Assembly (NCBI GenBank): GCA_004151065.3 | Contig: NWUY0300002010.1 | Location: 29,090-41,861 of the forward strand | Length of the DNA stretch: 12,772 bases | Source: Larix sibirica | Lineage: Eukaryota > Streptophyta > Pinopsida > Pinales > Pinaceae | Direction of reading: 5' to 3' | In this document: positions 1 through 7,291 of the stretch, one piece after another | How positions within the stretch are numbered: the first letter of the stretch is position 1 | How the letters are laid out: every line of letters starts with the position of its first letter | Made by a program: the position numbers and the translations under genes | Notes under the pieces: model-generated | Told to the model about the DNA's origin: nothing | Databases searched by the model: none | The model's input: only the letters and a program-made list of their open reading frames with translations

Positions 1-818
1 ATAATGAAAATATGGCAACTAAGAATGATTGCGATTCCCTTTCCTTAGAAACCCCGACAATTTTGGCCCATTCCAAGTCACAACATGATAGAATAGCAGA
101 GAAAGGTAAGAGTGGGATGGAAGTTGGTGATTTGAACCCCAGGATCGATAATGAGTCTAAGCAACAACAAAAAATCTTGAAGCCTATAATAAGAAAGTAT
201 AGCTCAGGGACCGGAAGATTCACCAGAAGTATGGCTACCCTTTCAGTTCCTAAAACAGTTCAAGAAGTTAAAGAGCCTTCTGTAATTGAAGTTTACAATG
301 AAGATGAAAATAAATCCCCCATATGTGAAAATCCTTTGTAAGATATTTAACAAGAACATAGCATCGAGTGTGATAGCTCCTCTGCATCCCCTAAAGACAA
401 TTCGGTAGGAAACTCATCACCGTTTGAACAGCTTCAGCAAGGAATCGAACGTAAGCCATCGATGGATGATGGATATTCATTAGAGAAAACCCTATAAGCC
501 GTAAATCAATCTATTAGGCTTCCTCTCGAACAAAAGATCACCCATCTGCAAAATGAATTGGAAGAGTCTGAAGCAGCTAGTAATATATTGAGGGAAGAAC
601 TTCAAGGACGGAAAAATGAATTACCGATGTGGGTCGATAGATGGCAGAATTTAAAGATGAAAAATGACAAATACAAGTTTGTGAATAAGTTATTATCTGC
701 TTCTAATGAAAAACTGGTTAAACATGATAAGCAACACAAGAAGAGAGTGCTTAAATTGAAAGCTAGACTAGCTGGAGCTAGAAAGGCTTCCCATATTCAG
801 GTGGCTGTTGAATCTTAA
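1..818 (+). pseudogene. Accessory ORF, upstream copy, C-terminal part (degenerate)
   Basis: This is the C-terminal third of the same unknown protein encoded at 9142-10743; its N-terminal part lies outside the window. Reading frame 3 stays aligned from position 3 to the final TAA at 816-818, interrupted by TAA at 339, TAA at 348 and TAA at 495. Recognisable parts are a charged, Ser/Pro-rich linker (3-470) and a basic, heptad-like C-terminal segment (about 520-815) rich in Leu, Glu and Lys, probably a coiled coil. The internal ATGs at 12 and 558 are not true starts, because homology runs through them. None of the stops is shared with the downstream copy, so the two copies decayed separately. 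Function is unknown. Its place before gag resembles the extra ORF1 of Ogre elements, but homology to that ORF is not established. Confidence 0.7.
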
Positions 819-860
819 TCCACCCTAATCAATTTTGGAAGAAATTTGTATGCAGGCGAG

Positions 861-1028
861 GTAAGTTTCGTTTCTTCAAGTAAAAATTTACTATCAATTT
901 TCATTAGCTATTTTTACACACCCCTGCAAAATCATAGATTTTGCAGGAGTGTCGATTTTATAATAACTTCTTTTATCATTTATTCATCTATGATCATGAT
1001 ATTAATGAAAATTTTGTATGTGTCTCAG
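861..1028 (+). other. Putative GT-AG intron, upstream copy (168 nt)
   Basis: The donor reads GAG|GTAAGT at 861 and the acceptor is GTGTCTCAG|GT ending at 1028. A branch-point-like ATTAAT lies about 25 nt before the acceptor, and the body is U/A-rich, as plant introns are. The downstream copy keeps both sites (10786-10958) although the flanking sequence has diverged. The donor lies 42 nt after the accessory ORF stop at 816-818. Splicing has not been demonstrated; RNA reads across 860/1029 would be needed. Confidence 0.5.
918..952 (+). other. Hairpin inside putative intron, upstream copy
   Basis: Arms 918-933 and 937-952 pair over 16 positions around a 3-nt loop (ATA), with one C:A mismatch (922/948). 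The hairpin recurs at the same place in the downstream copy (10848-10881) with two pairs changed on both sides (C:G to T:A and A:T to G:C), one pair lost and the loop deleted. Confidence 0.65.
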
Positions 1029-1704
1029 GTGTCCTATCATATCGGATTTAGTTTGGCTTGTGCATCCTAGTGGTTACTTCTTTTTAGCAGTGGCGAAGAA
1101 AGGTTAAAAGCTTCAAGGATACAATTTTTGGATCGCATTTGTATGGATCAGTTATGCCTACCCAATATTCATGTTCCACAGTTTAGCCATGGTCGGCGAT
1201 TCCTCAATGTTGTTTTGATGATATCGTTGTGAATATGTTCGTGTTCCTAGAATCAGTCTAGGTGCTTATTGTTTTTCTTTTCTCATTATGAAGGTCGAAT
1301 ACAACATCAAGAGAAGATCTCCTAACGTTGGAAGTTAGATTTATGACGAGTAAGTTCGATAATTGATCATCTTCAGTAATCTTCTTCTTGGATAAAGATA
1401 AATGTTATCTCTTTGTAACAACAATTACTTCTGGATGGAGACAGTTAAGAATATCAACATTTCATTTATGATGGTCTATTTTAGAGCTGACAGTTGTAAA
1501 CTAGTCGATGATCAAGTCTATTAGGTTTACTGTTGCTATCACAGGGTTATAAAATTCAAGTCTAGCTAGTCTAAAAAGGGGATTCAAATAGCTTGAAGGA
1601 GTCTGTATTAGAAAGTCTAAAAAATTTCTATAATTTTGTAGCAAAGTCATGCGTTGGGGCAGGATTGTTTTTGGCGTGCTACTCTTAAAACAATCTTGGG
1701 AAAC

Positions 1705-1713
1705 TGGTATCAG
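1705..1713 (+). other. PBS-like TGGTATCAG motif, upstream copy
   Basis: These nine bases match the start of the primer-binding site used by many plant LTR elements (complement of the initiator tRNA-Met 3' end, TGGTATCAGAGC), but the match stops at position 9 (CTT instead of AGC). The same nonamer is at 11588-11596, as expected from the repeat. It is either a decayed PBS, which would put an LTR end just before 1705, or chance. No LTR edge is obvious to its left. Confidence 0.25.
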
Positions 1714-2353
1714 CTTATCTAGTTTGTTGGATTAATATATATATATAATGATGTTTCTTATAGATCTCTTGCATTATTAATTTGTGGTTACACAGTGTTG
1801 TTTTCCATTGATTATCCATAAGTTTTTTCGAATACATGCATGTTTATTTTCTGGTTATGTGGTGTTATCGGTTACCTTCAGATAACTGTTGTTGTCTAAC
1901 TTGACTCATGCATCACCATTAAATACTTTACTTTTATAAACATCTATTTGCATAGATATTTTTTTAAGAGTAATTTTTATCGTAAAGTGATTAGAACTTG
2001 AATATGAAATAGCTTGTTTATTTATGTACTTGCATATGTGTTTTCAATAAATAATAAGGTGTTGTTATTTCTTTAACATATAATTGCAGTTTCTTTCATT
2101 TGGGTTATGTATATTGTCTAAGTTTTCTCTTGAAATATACTATATCTCCAAAAAACATCTTTTTACAGAATAACAAGTGACAATAGATATTTCAAATCAC
2201 TCTTGGACAAGATAGGTTAGTGTAGATTATATAATAGGTAATCAAGCTTAGTTTTATTTAACAGATGTTAGTTTGTTAGTTGCTTTCAATTAGATTAAAT
2301 TAGAAAATCTGGTTACTTTGTGAATAGTAATTAGGAATAGCCCTTTTAAGAGA

Positions 2354-2368
2354 CTCTCTTTTAGAGAG
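2354..2368 (+). other. Small hairpin CTCTCT/AGAGAG, upstream copy
   Basis: CTCTCT (2354-2359) and AGAGAG (2363-2368) can form a 6-bp stem around a 3-nt loop. The identical hairpin is at 12232-12246 in the downstream copy. It sits about 165 nt before the gag start. Confidence 0.4.
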
Positions 2369-2384
2369 CAAGAAAAGAAAGGTA

Positions 2385-2402
2385 GCAGGACCATAAACCT
2401 GC
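2385..2402 (+). other. Small hairpin GCAGG/CCTGC, upstream copy
   Basis: GCAGG (2385-2389) pairs with CCTGC (2398-2402) around an 8-nt loop. The downstream copy (12263-12280) keeps the stem exactly while the loop differs at several bases, the pattern expected of a selected RNA stem. The position shortly before gag suits a packaging or dimer element, by inference. Confidence 0.4.
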
Positions 2403-2530
2403 AAGAGTTAGCTATCCTAAACATACCGGGGGATGCATTAAGCACCTTGTATGGGCTATCTCTCAGTAGTTGGCCTATGACAGAAAATACGGCCAGCAAA
2501 TGGCACTAAAAGGAGGGATGGAAATGATTA

Positions 2531-3850
2531 ATGGCTGAACAAATAGATAACAACCTTTCAAACAGTCTAAATCCTCCACCCCACATTGAAGGAGAAAACA
2601 CTAGTGCTTTAGACGCAACAATTTATTTACAAGCTGAAAACAGTAATTCTCCATTCGTAAATATTGTAAGGAATATTTTAGAAAGAGATCACAATACCTT
2701 TCCTTATACTCTAGAACATATTGACCAAGTTCTAGAAGAATCAAGACGTGTGCTCACTAGGGCTTATGCTCAGCATACCAGTTTACCACCCATAGATTAC
2801 GGCTTACCTCGGCAAAATCATGATTATTCTCAGCTATCCACAACCTATGAGCTAGAATTAGGTACTCGACCTCATCAGATCAGTGCTATTACCAGAGGAA
2901 CCACCAAGAGAAATACTTCACGAAGGTTGATTACTTTAGGTGGTTTCGGCCAACCACCCTCACCTCCAGAGTCTCCACTTGATATCCCTAGGCCCTCTAA
3001 TCACAACAACTCATCAGAATCTGAAGAAGGTAATATGGATGGAACTGCAGGAGGAGGACAAGGAAATCCTCCACCGAATCCTCCTCTCCCATGGCTTAGG
3101 ACGAGTGCGGTAGCAGTGCCTGGTGCACAATACCAACTACCTAAACATCCTCATAAAATTCTCCCAAAGTTTAATCCAGATAACAAGGAACCGACTGAAG
3201 TTCATATAGACAAATTTATATTGGTTGTTCAAACTATGAACGTGCAACACAAATACGTGGTATGTCGTTTGTTCCCTATAACATTCAAAGGAAAGGCATC
3301 AATATGGTATTTTTCCTTGTTCCAAGGCTCGATAACCAATTGGGCTGATTTTAGTCAAGACTTTCTCGAAAAGTTCGGGGAAGACAAGACTCCTGCTGCC
3401 CTAGCCTTAGAACTGTCATGTATCAAAATTGATAGTAAAGAACAAATCAAGGATTTCAATCAACGGTTCTTAACTTTGAAAAATAAAATAATCATTGCCT
3501 CTCAACCTCCAAAAGACATAATTATTGAAAATTATGCTTCTGCATTACCCAAGTATTTAGAAATGTTTGTCAAACAGGCCGGTAAAGGAACCCTAGTAGA
3601 AAATTTCAAAGAAGCCATTAAGGTGGAAAAGAATTCACTAACTTATGAACCTGAGAAGAAGAGTGGGAAAGTTGATATCCTAGTTCGCCGAAGAACCGAA
3701 AACATACCTAGATCTAACACAGACAAAGATCCACAAGAATTCAATGTGGAACAGTTACAAAATGCATTCCTAGCGTTAACAAATGAAATAATAGGGTTGA
3801 AGAAAACTAGTGGAGAGGGATCCTCCTTTCAAGGGAATTTCAGAAACTAG
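2531..3850 (+). CDS. Gag polyprotein, N-terminal and capsid part (439 aa)
   Basis: Structural protein that would assemble the cytoplasmic virus-like particle around element RNA. Residues 1-210 are low-complexity and probably disordered, with a Pro/Ser run near 141-150, an acidic stretch near 161-168 and a Pro-rich run near 178-187. Residues about 225-340 form the Retrotrans_gag (PF03732-type) core: FKGKASIWYF at 252-261, then the W.DF...FLEKFGEDKTPAAL signature, with EKFG at 280-283. The tail (375-439) is charged. No CCHC zinc knuckle is visible. The start ATG at 2531 lies right after the upstream repeat in the sequence ATTAATGG. The TAG at 3848-3850 is probably a lesion, since reading on in the same frame gives family-like sequence for about 14 codons before a frameshift near 3890. 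This is the only long intact reading frame of the element. Confidence 0.8.
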   Translation: MAEQIDNNLSNSLNPPPHIEGENTSALDATIYLQAENSNSPFVNIVRNILERDHNTFPYTLEHIDQVLEESRRVLTRAYAQHTSLPPIDYGLPRQNHDYSQLSTTYELELGTRPHQISAITRGTTKRNTSRRLITLGGFGQPPSPPESPLDIPRPSNHNNSSESEEGNMDGTAGGGQGNPPPNPPLPWLRTSAVAVPGAQYQLPKHPHKILPKFNPDNKEPTEVHIDKFILVVQTMNVQHKYVVCRLFPITFKGKASIWYFSLFQGSITNWADFSQDFLEKFGEDKTPAALALELSCIKIDSKEQIKDFNQRFLTLKNKIIIASQPPKDIIIENYASALPKYLEMFVKQAGKGTLVENFKEAIKVEKNSLTYEPEKKSGKVDILVRRRTENIPRSNTDKDPQEFNVEQLQNAFLALTNEIIGLKKTSGEGSSFQGNFRN

Positions 3851-3891
3851 TTTAGGAAAACATCTTCTCCTAACTATAAAATGAACCCTCC

Positions 3892-4538
3892 CCTGATGTA
3901 GCTTTCATGGAAGAAATATTCAATACTATTAGAGCAATTATCTCAATTCCCAAACCTTCTTGTAACCAGGAGTTAGGTGATCAGGTAGAGGAAGAAGTTT
4001 TAGAACAAGAAGATGATGAACAAGAACATCAACAGTCATTGGTTGGAAATATTTGGGATACCATCAGTAGTGATGTGCAAACAAACAACCAACCTGTTTT
4101 CTCGGGCCAACCTACTTACAATTCCCGCAACAAAGGCCCAGTAGAATCTCCTAGTGCATCAAGATCTAGTCAGAATAAGAAGGGTAACAATCCTCATCTT
4201 GCTAAGCAATCAAAACCAACTCATACCACACATAAACTTGACTTACAATATGATATCATCGAAGAACTAAAAAAACAACGTGCAAATATCAACATGTATG
4301 ATTTGTTGCAAGTTTTCCCTTTTCTTGGAGCCCTATCATAACTCCCATATCAAACTCAACTACTTCTGGTAACATAAATCCTCCAGCTACTAGTACTACC
4401 AATAATGCAAGTTCTTCAAACAAACATGCGTCAAACATAGAAGACAAAAGGAAAACCTTAGCTAATAAAAGTTCTTTAATTGGAAAGGGCTCAACATCTA
4501 ACACTCCTCCAAGGCCTCCTCACATTAGAAATATATAA
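3892..4538 (+). pseudogene. Gag C-terminal / gag-pol linker region, frameshifted
   Basis: Frame 1 resumes near 3892 and is open to TAA at 4339. It encodes an acidic segment (EEEVLEQEDDEQEHQQ), a YNSRNKGP motif and an ELKKQRANINMYDLL segment, which I recognise from the region between gag and protease in this group of plant polyproteins. The shift from the gag frame falls in a C-run near 3886-3894, where one base seems missing. Near 4310-4341 the reading moves to frame 3, giving a Ser/Asn/Thr-rich low-complexity linker up to TAA at 4536. Around 4515-4525 the reading returns to frame 1 for the protease. No enzymatic function is expected. The exact frameshift points are inferred from the frame switch, not seen by alignment. 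Confidence 0.6.
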
Positions 4539-4806
4539 TCGAAATGTTCATAATTGTATGGTTGATTTCCGGGGCATCCAACAACACAATGCCTTATTCT
4601 GTTTGTAAGAAGTTGAATGCAAAACTTACTCCATGTGATACACATATCACACAGCTTGATCGGTCAAGTGTAAAAGTACTTGGCGAAATAAAAGATGTGT
4701 TAGTTAGGATAGCAAGTAACCCATCCATATACCAAGTAATCAACATAGTGGTTGTTGATATCCTGACACCTATGGCCTCTTTTTAAGCCATGATTGGTCA
4801 CAGAAT
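4507..4806 (+). pseudogene. Retroviral-type aspartic protease remnant
   Basis: This would cleave the Gag-Pol polyprotein. Frame 1 gives LEIYNRNVHNCMVD ending at 4566, followed after one extra T at about 4567 by SGASNN in frame 2. Together these form the expected VDSGASNN active-site motif, so the catalytic Asp and the Ser-Gly are separated by a +1 insertion. Frame 2 continues through MPYSVCKKLNA and a QLDRSSVKVLGE segment to about 4769, then the reading must return to frame 1 at 4771 (YGLFLSHDW), so a second shift lies there. With the active site split, no functional protease can come from this copy. Only one Asp-type active site is present, as expected for a homodimeric enzyme. The flap and C-terminal strands are recognisable only by family resemblance. 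Confidence 0.7.
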
Positions 4807-5130
4807 TTGAATGGGTATTTGTCCACTGATTGGTCAGCTTTGTGGCTCTCTAAAAATGGGCGACCCAATCAGACCAAAATTGGTAGAGAGAGATATCTGA
4901 AACATATTGTAACTGAGTTACATGACCCAAATGAACCAGTAATTTTTTATGAAACCATCATCCGAAATTATGCCTATGACACAGATTTTGGAAACTTCAC
5001 AGCTGAAAAATCTCCTTTTGCAGGGTTACAACAACAATCTGAAATTTCAAATTTCACCCACATTAAACTTGGTTTTGTGCTTAAAGATGATGTAAATACT
5101 GTACATATTATAGATAGTATAGTAGTGGTA
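4807..5130 (+). pseudogene. Pol linker between protease and first RNase H
   Basis: Frame 1 is open here and continues directly from the protease tail (LNGYLSTDWSALWLSKNGRP). It carries the conserved connecting sequence NEPVIFYETIIRNYAYDTDFGNF, whose layout I recall from related plant polyproteins, and has no known catalytic motif. The apparent start at 4807 is a TTG inside the polyprotein, not a true initiation site. There are no stops in this stretch. Confidence 0.5.
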
Positions 5131-5535
5131 AATAGCTCGTCATGGACATTGTATTTCGATAGATCAAAATCCAAAGAAGGAGCCGGTGCAAACTGTCTTC
5201 TATTAGACCCACAGGGAAATAAAACTTGTATTGCATGCAGATTGGAATTTGATTGCACTAACAATGTTGCAGAATACGAATCCCTTATTCAAGGATTAAG
5301 GAAAGCCTTACATATGAACATTAAAGTATTGATAGCATACGGTGACTCTGAAATAATAGTCCACCAGGTATGCAATTCAATTCATTGTGTTTCCGAGCAT
5401 TTACGTGATTACTAAAGGGAAGTATGGAATTTAATCTCAAAATTTGAAGCTTTCAATATAAATTCTATTCCTAGAGCTTACAACCAAGAGGCTAATTTAT
5501 TAGCCAATTTAGCTTTTAAACTAATCCCTTTGGAG
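5131..5535 (+). pseudogene. Archaeal-type RNase H domain (RVT_3), upstream of RT
   Basis: RNase H degrades the RNA of RNA-DNA hybrids during reverse transcription. Seen in order: WTLYFDRSKSKEGAGANC with the first catalytic Asp at 5158-5160 (the usual FDGS has Arg for Gly), TNNVAEYESL with the Glu at 5272-5274, and YGDSEIIVHQV with the second Asp at 5344-5346. The last segment reads NQEANLLANLA, where the usual ADxLA Asp is Asn (codon AAT at 5494-5496). An in-frame TAA at 5413 interrupts the domain. The type is that of the extra RNase H of Tat/Ogre elements. Its place before RT, rather than between the gypsy RNase H and IN, is the notable point. The family call is confident; loss of activity is inferred. 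Confidence 0.8.
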
Positions 5536-5958
5536 CAATTTTCACCTAATGCTTTTTCAATAGAATGAATTTTCAGACCATCAATTCCTGATAATATAAC
5601 TAATTGGCGTGTTTTTGATGATGATGTACAAATTTTAAGCTTCCTAACAGGACATAACACCTTTAATGATTCTATGATTGATGAAATCTCGCATGATGAA
5701 TACTTGCACAATTTTTCGGTAATACATCCTCACTGTTCTGTGGAAAAGGTCTTTGAAAAGGTAAAATCTATCCCTGCTTCTATTTTGAGATTGGAAATTT
5801 TTTATGACTTACAAGATAAGTTCAGGGTTGTCCTGAATTTCAAAACGAACAGCTCATGCATGAAGTATGAAACTATAAACTTAGGTACAGATTCTCATTG
5901 GCAAAATGTGAATTTTGGGACTAATTGTAGTTTACTAGAAAAATCAGCCTTCGTAAAA
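5536..5958 (+). pseudogene. Pol connector between RNase H and RT
   Basis: Frame 1 continues with a TGA at 5566-5568 inside a segment reading IFRPSIPDNITNWRVFDDD, then an acidic stretch and a FYDLQDKFRVV segment. No catalytic motif is seen. It is conserved-looking linker sequence of this polyprotein group and has no assigned function. The ATG at 5674 is internal, because homologous reading frame continues on both sides of it. Confidence 0.45.
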
Positions 5959-6836
5959 TTATTTAAAGAATATAAAGATATCTTCGCATGGAATTACGAT
6001 GACTTAAAAAATTTTGATCCTCATATCATGCATCATGTAATTCCAATGAAACCATCATCGAAACCTTTTCAACAAAAACTAAGGAAAATGCATCCAACGC
6101 TTGAACCTTCGGTCAAGAAAGAATTGAATAAGCTCTTAGCTGCCAAAATCATTTTCCCAGCCCGCCATACCGAATGGGTAGCTAACCTAGTGCAAGTGAG
6201 GAAAAATAATAGTGATATTCCACTTTTATCGATTTTTGCAACCTCAAAAGGTCGTCTGAGAAAGACAACTTCCTAATTCCTCCCATGGAACAAATTATTC
6301 AAAAAGTCTCAGGATCTGAGATGTTGTCACTACTTGACGGTTTTTCTGGTTATAACCAGATTTTGGTCTCTCCAGCATATCAACTAAAGACTATTTTTAG
6401 AACTCCATGGGGGACGTATGCATATAGAGAAATTCCTTTCAGCCTAGTTAACGTTGGCGCTACCTTCCAACGAGCGATGGATATAGCCTTTAGAGGCCTT
6501 ATTAATCATGTTGTGGTTGTGTATCTTGATGATGTCACTATCTTTTCAAAGCATCGAGATGATCACCGCTGTCACCTTAGAAAATTTTTTGAACGCTGTA
6601 GAAAGTTTGGGATATCACTCAACCCCAAGAAAAAAATATTTGTTGTAACACAAGGAATCCTTCTAGGTTTTTTGGTGTCCAGGGATTGGATTATGATCGA
6701 CCCAGAATGAACTCAGGACATATATAAAATCACTTATCCATCCAACAGAAAGTCCATGCAATCATTTCTGGGAAAAATCAATTTTGTAAGAAGATTTATA
6801 CCTAGCTTTTCTGAAATTGTTCGTCCCTTATAAAAT
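5959..6836 (+). pseudogene. Reverse transcriptase domain
   Basis: RNA- and DNA-dependent DNA polymerase of the element. Frame 1 gives the N-terminal part (FKEYKDIFAWNYDDL, then HHVIPMKPSSKPFQQKLRK) to about 6245. The segment normally reading LCVDFRNLN is badly eroded (PLLSIFATSKG), and the reading moves to frame 3 near 6225-6250. Frame 3 then gives SLLDGFSGYNQI with the motif A Asp at 6336-6338, FGL-type FSLVNVGATFQRAMD (motif B), and YLDD at 6522-6533 (motif C). All three polymerase Asp residues are present. After the core, TGA at 6708 (Arg expected, compatible with CGA to TGA) and TAA at 6831 interrupt the thumb region, which reads SMQSFLGKINFVRRF. Dead by frameshift and stops, but clear in family. 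Confidence 0.85.
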
Positions 6837-7291
6837 ATGATAAAAAAGGATGCCAATTTTAGTTGGGGCAACAAAGAAAAGGATTCATTCAAAAGAATCA
6901 TAGAATCCATTTCCGAATCCCTTACTCTTCTAAGTCCTGACTTTGAAAAAGATTTTGCTCTGTACACATTTGCTTCAGAAATTTCATATGTAGTTGTCCT
7001 AACACAATGCAATCAACAAGGTCATGAAGTCCCCATTTCATTCATGAGTTCAGGTTCTAAGGGTGCGGAGTTAAACTATCATGAGGTTGATAAACAAGCA
7101 TTCATGGTGTATAAATATGTCAAACACTTTCGCCCCTACCTGCTGAAATTTAAGACCAAAGTCATTGTCCCCTATCCAGTTGTTAGGAACCTATTAGTAC
7201 ATAAAGAATTAGGAGAGAAAAGAGCACCTTGGATGGAATTCTTCAAGATTATGACCTTGAAATCAAAACCTCCAAGATAGTAAAAGGGTAG
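6837..7291 (+). pseudogene. Gypsy RNase H / connection domain
   Basis: This domain follows RT in the same frame and is the usual RNase H position in Ty3/gypsy. It reads DANFSWG, then FALYTFASEISYVVVLTQ, PISFMSSGSKGAELNYHEVDKQAFMVYK and HFRPYLLKFKTKVIVPY. The first catalytic Asp of the usual LYTDAS motif is Phe here (TTT at 6969-6971), two base changes away from GAT. This fits the idea that in elements with a second RNase H the original one has become a connection-like tether. Near 7230-7244 the reading shifts to frame 2 (QDYDLEIKTSKIVKG), and TAG at 7289 ends it. Whether the Asp loss is a family feature or local decay needs an alignment. Confidence 0.7.

Larger units (their letters stand above)
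1..2494 (+). repeat. Direct repeat, upstream copy (accessory ORF tail + leader)
   Basis: This segment aligns along its whole length with 9926-12376: position 6 corresponds to 9931, and the match continues until the shared GGCCA at about 2489-2493 and 12369-12373. It begins before the window starts. By eye, identity is about 74% over 3-340, about 85% over 558-818, about 93% over 1800-1960 and about 87% over 1960-2370. One 72-73 nt segment (about 1515-1587) is absent from the downstream copy. It sits directly before gag, so it could be read as a 5' LTR, but no LTR-type start is visible and the polypurine tract lies after, not before, the downstream copy. Confidence 0.85.
819..2530 (+). other. 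Long non-coding leader between accessory ORF and gag
   Basis: No credible gene was found in this 1.7 kb stretch; short ORFs here (for example 846-1070, and 2290-2499 on the - strand) are not kept open in the second copy. It holds a likely GT-AG intron (861-1028), a second conserved GTAAGT (1350-1355), a TGGTATCAG motif (1705-1713), a TA-rich run (about 1735-1749), a conserved block (about 1790-2080) and two small hairpins near 2354-2402. It would form the 5' leader of the gag message if transcription starts upstream. The conserved hairpins close to gag are candidates for packaging or dimerisation signals, which is inference only. Confidence 0.6.

Noticed and set aside
918-952. Transcription terminator or microRNA precursor
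   Set aside because: A rho-independent terminator makes no sense in a plant nuclear context, and a 16-pair stem is too short for a plant microRNA precursor.
846-1070. 74-codon + strand ORF after the upstream accessory ORF
   Set aside because: It crosses the putative intron and hairpin and is not kept open in the downstream copy; most likely chance.
1-2494. Simple 5' LTR of the element
   Set aside because: It contains part of an ORF and an intron. The purine tract lies after the partner copy, divergence between copies is uneven, and a better LTR start exists at 12406. It is not fully excluded, because the left edge is outside the window.
2290-2499. 69-codon ORF on the - strand just before gag
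   Set aside because: The matching stretch of the downstream copy has a similar short reverse frame (12210-12398), but with a shifted start and a different C-terminus. Codon content looks random, no domain is recognised, and the stretch is explained by the conserved leader and its hairpins.
2503-2520. PBS starting at TGGCACTAAAAGG just before gag
   Set aside because: It begins with TGG as a PBS should, but I recognise no plant tRNA 3' end that it would pair with, and it leaves almost no leader before gag.
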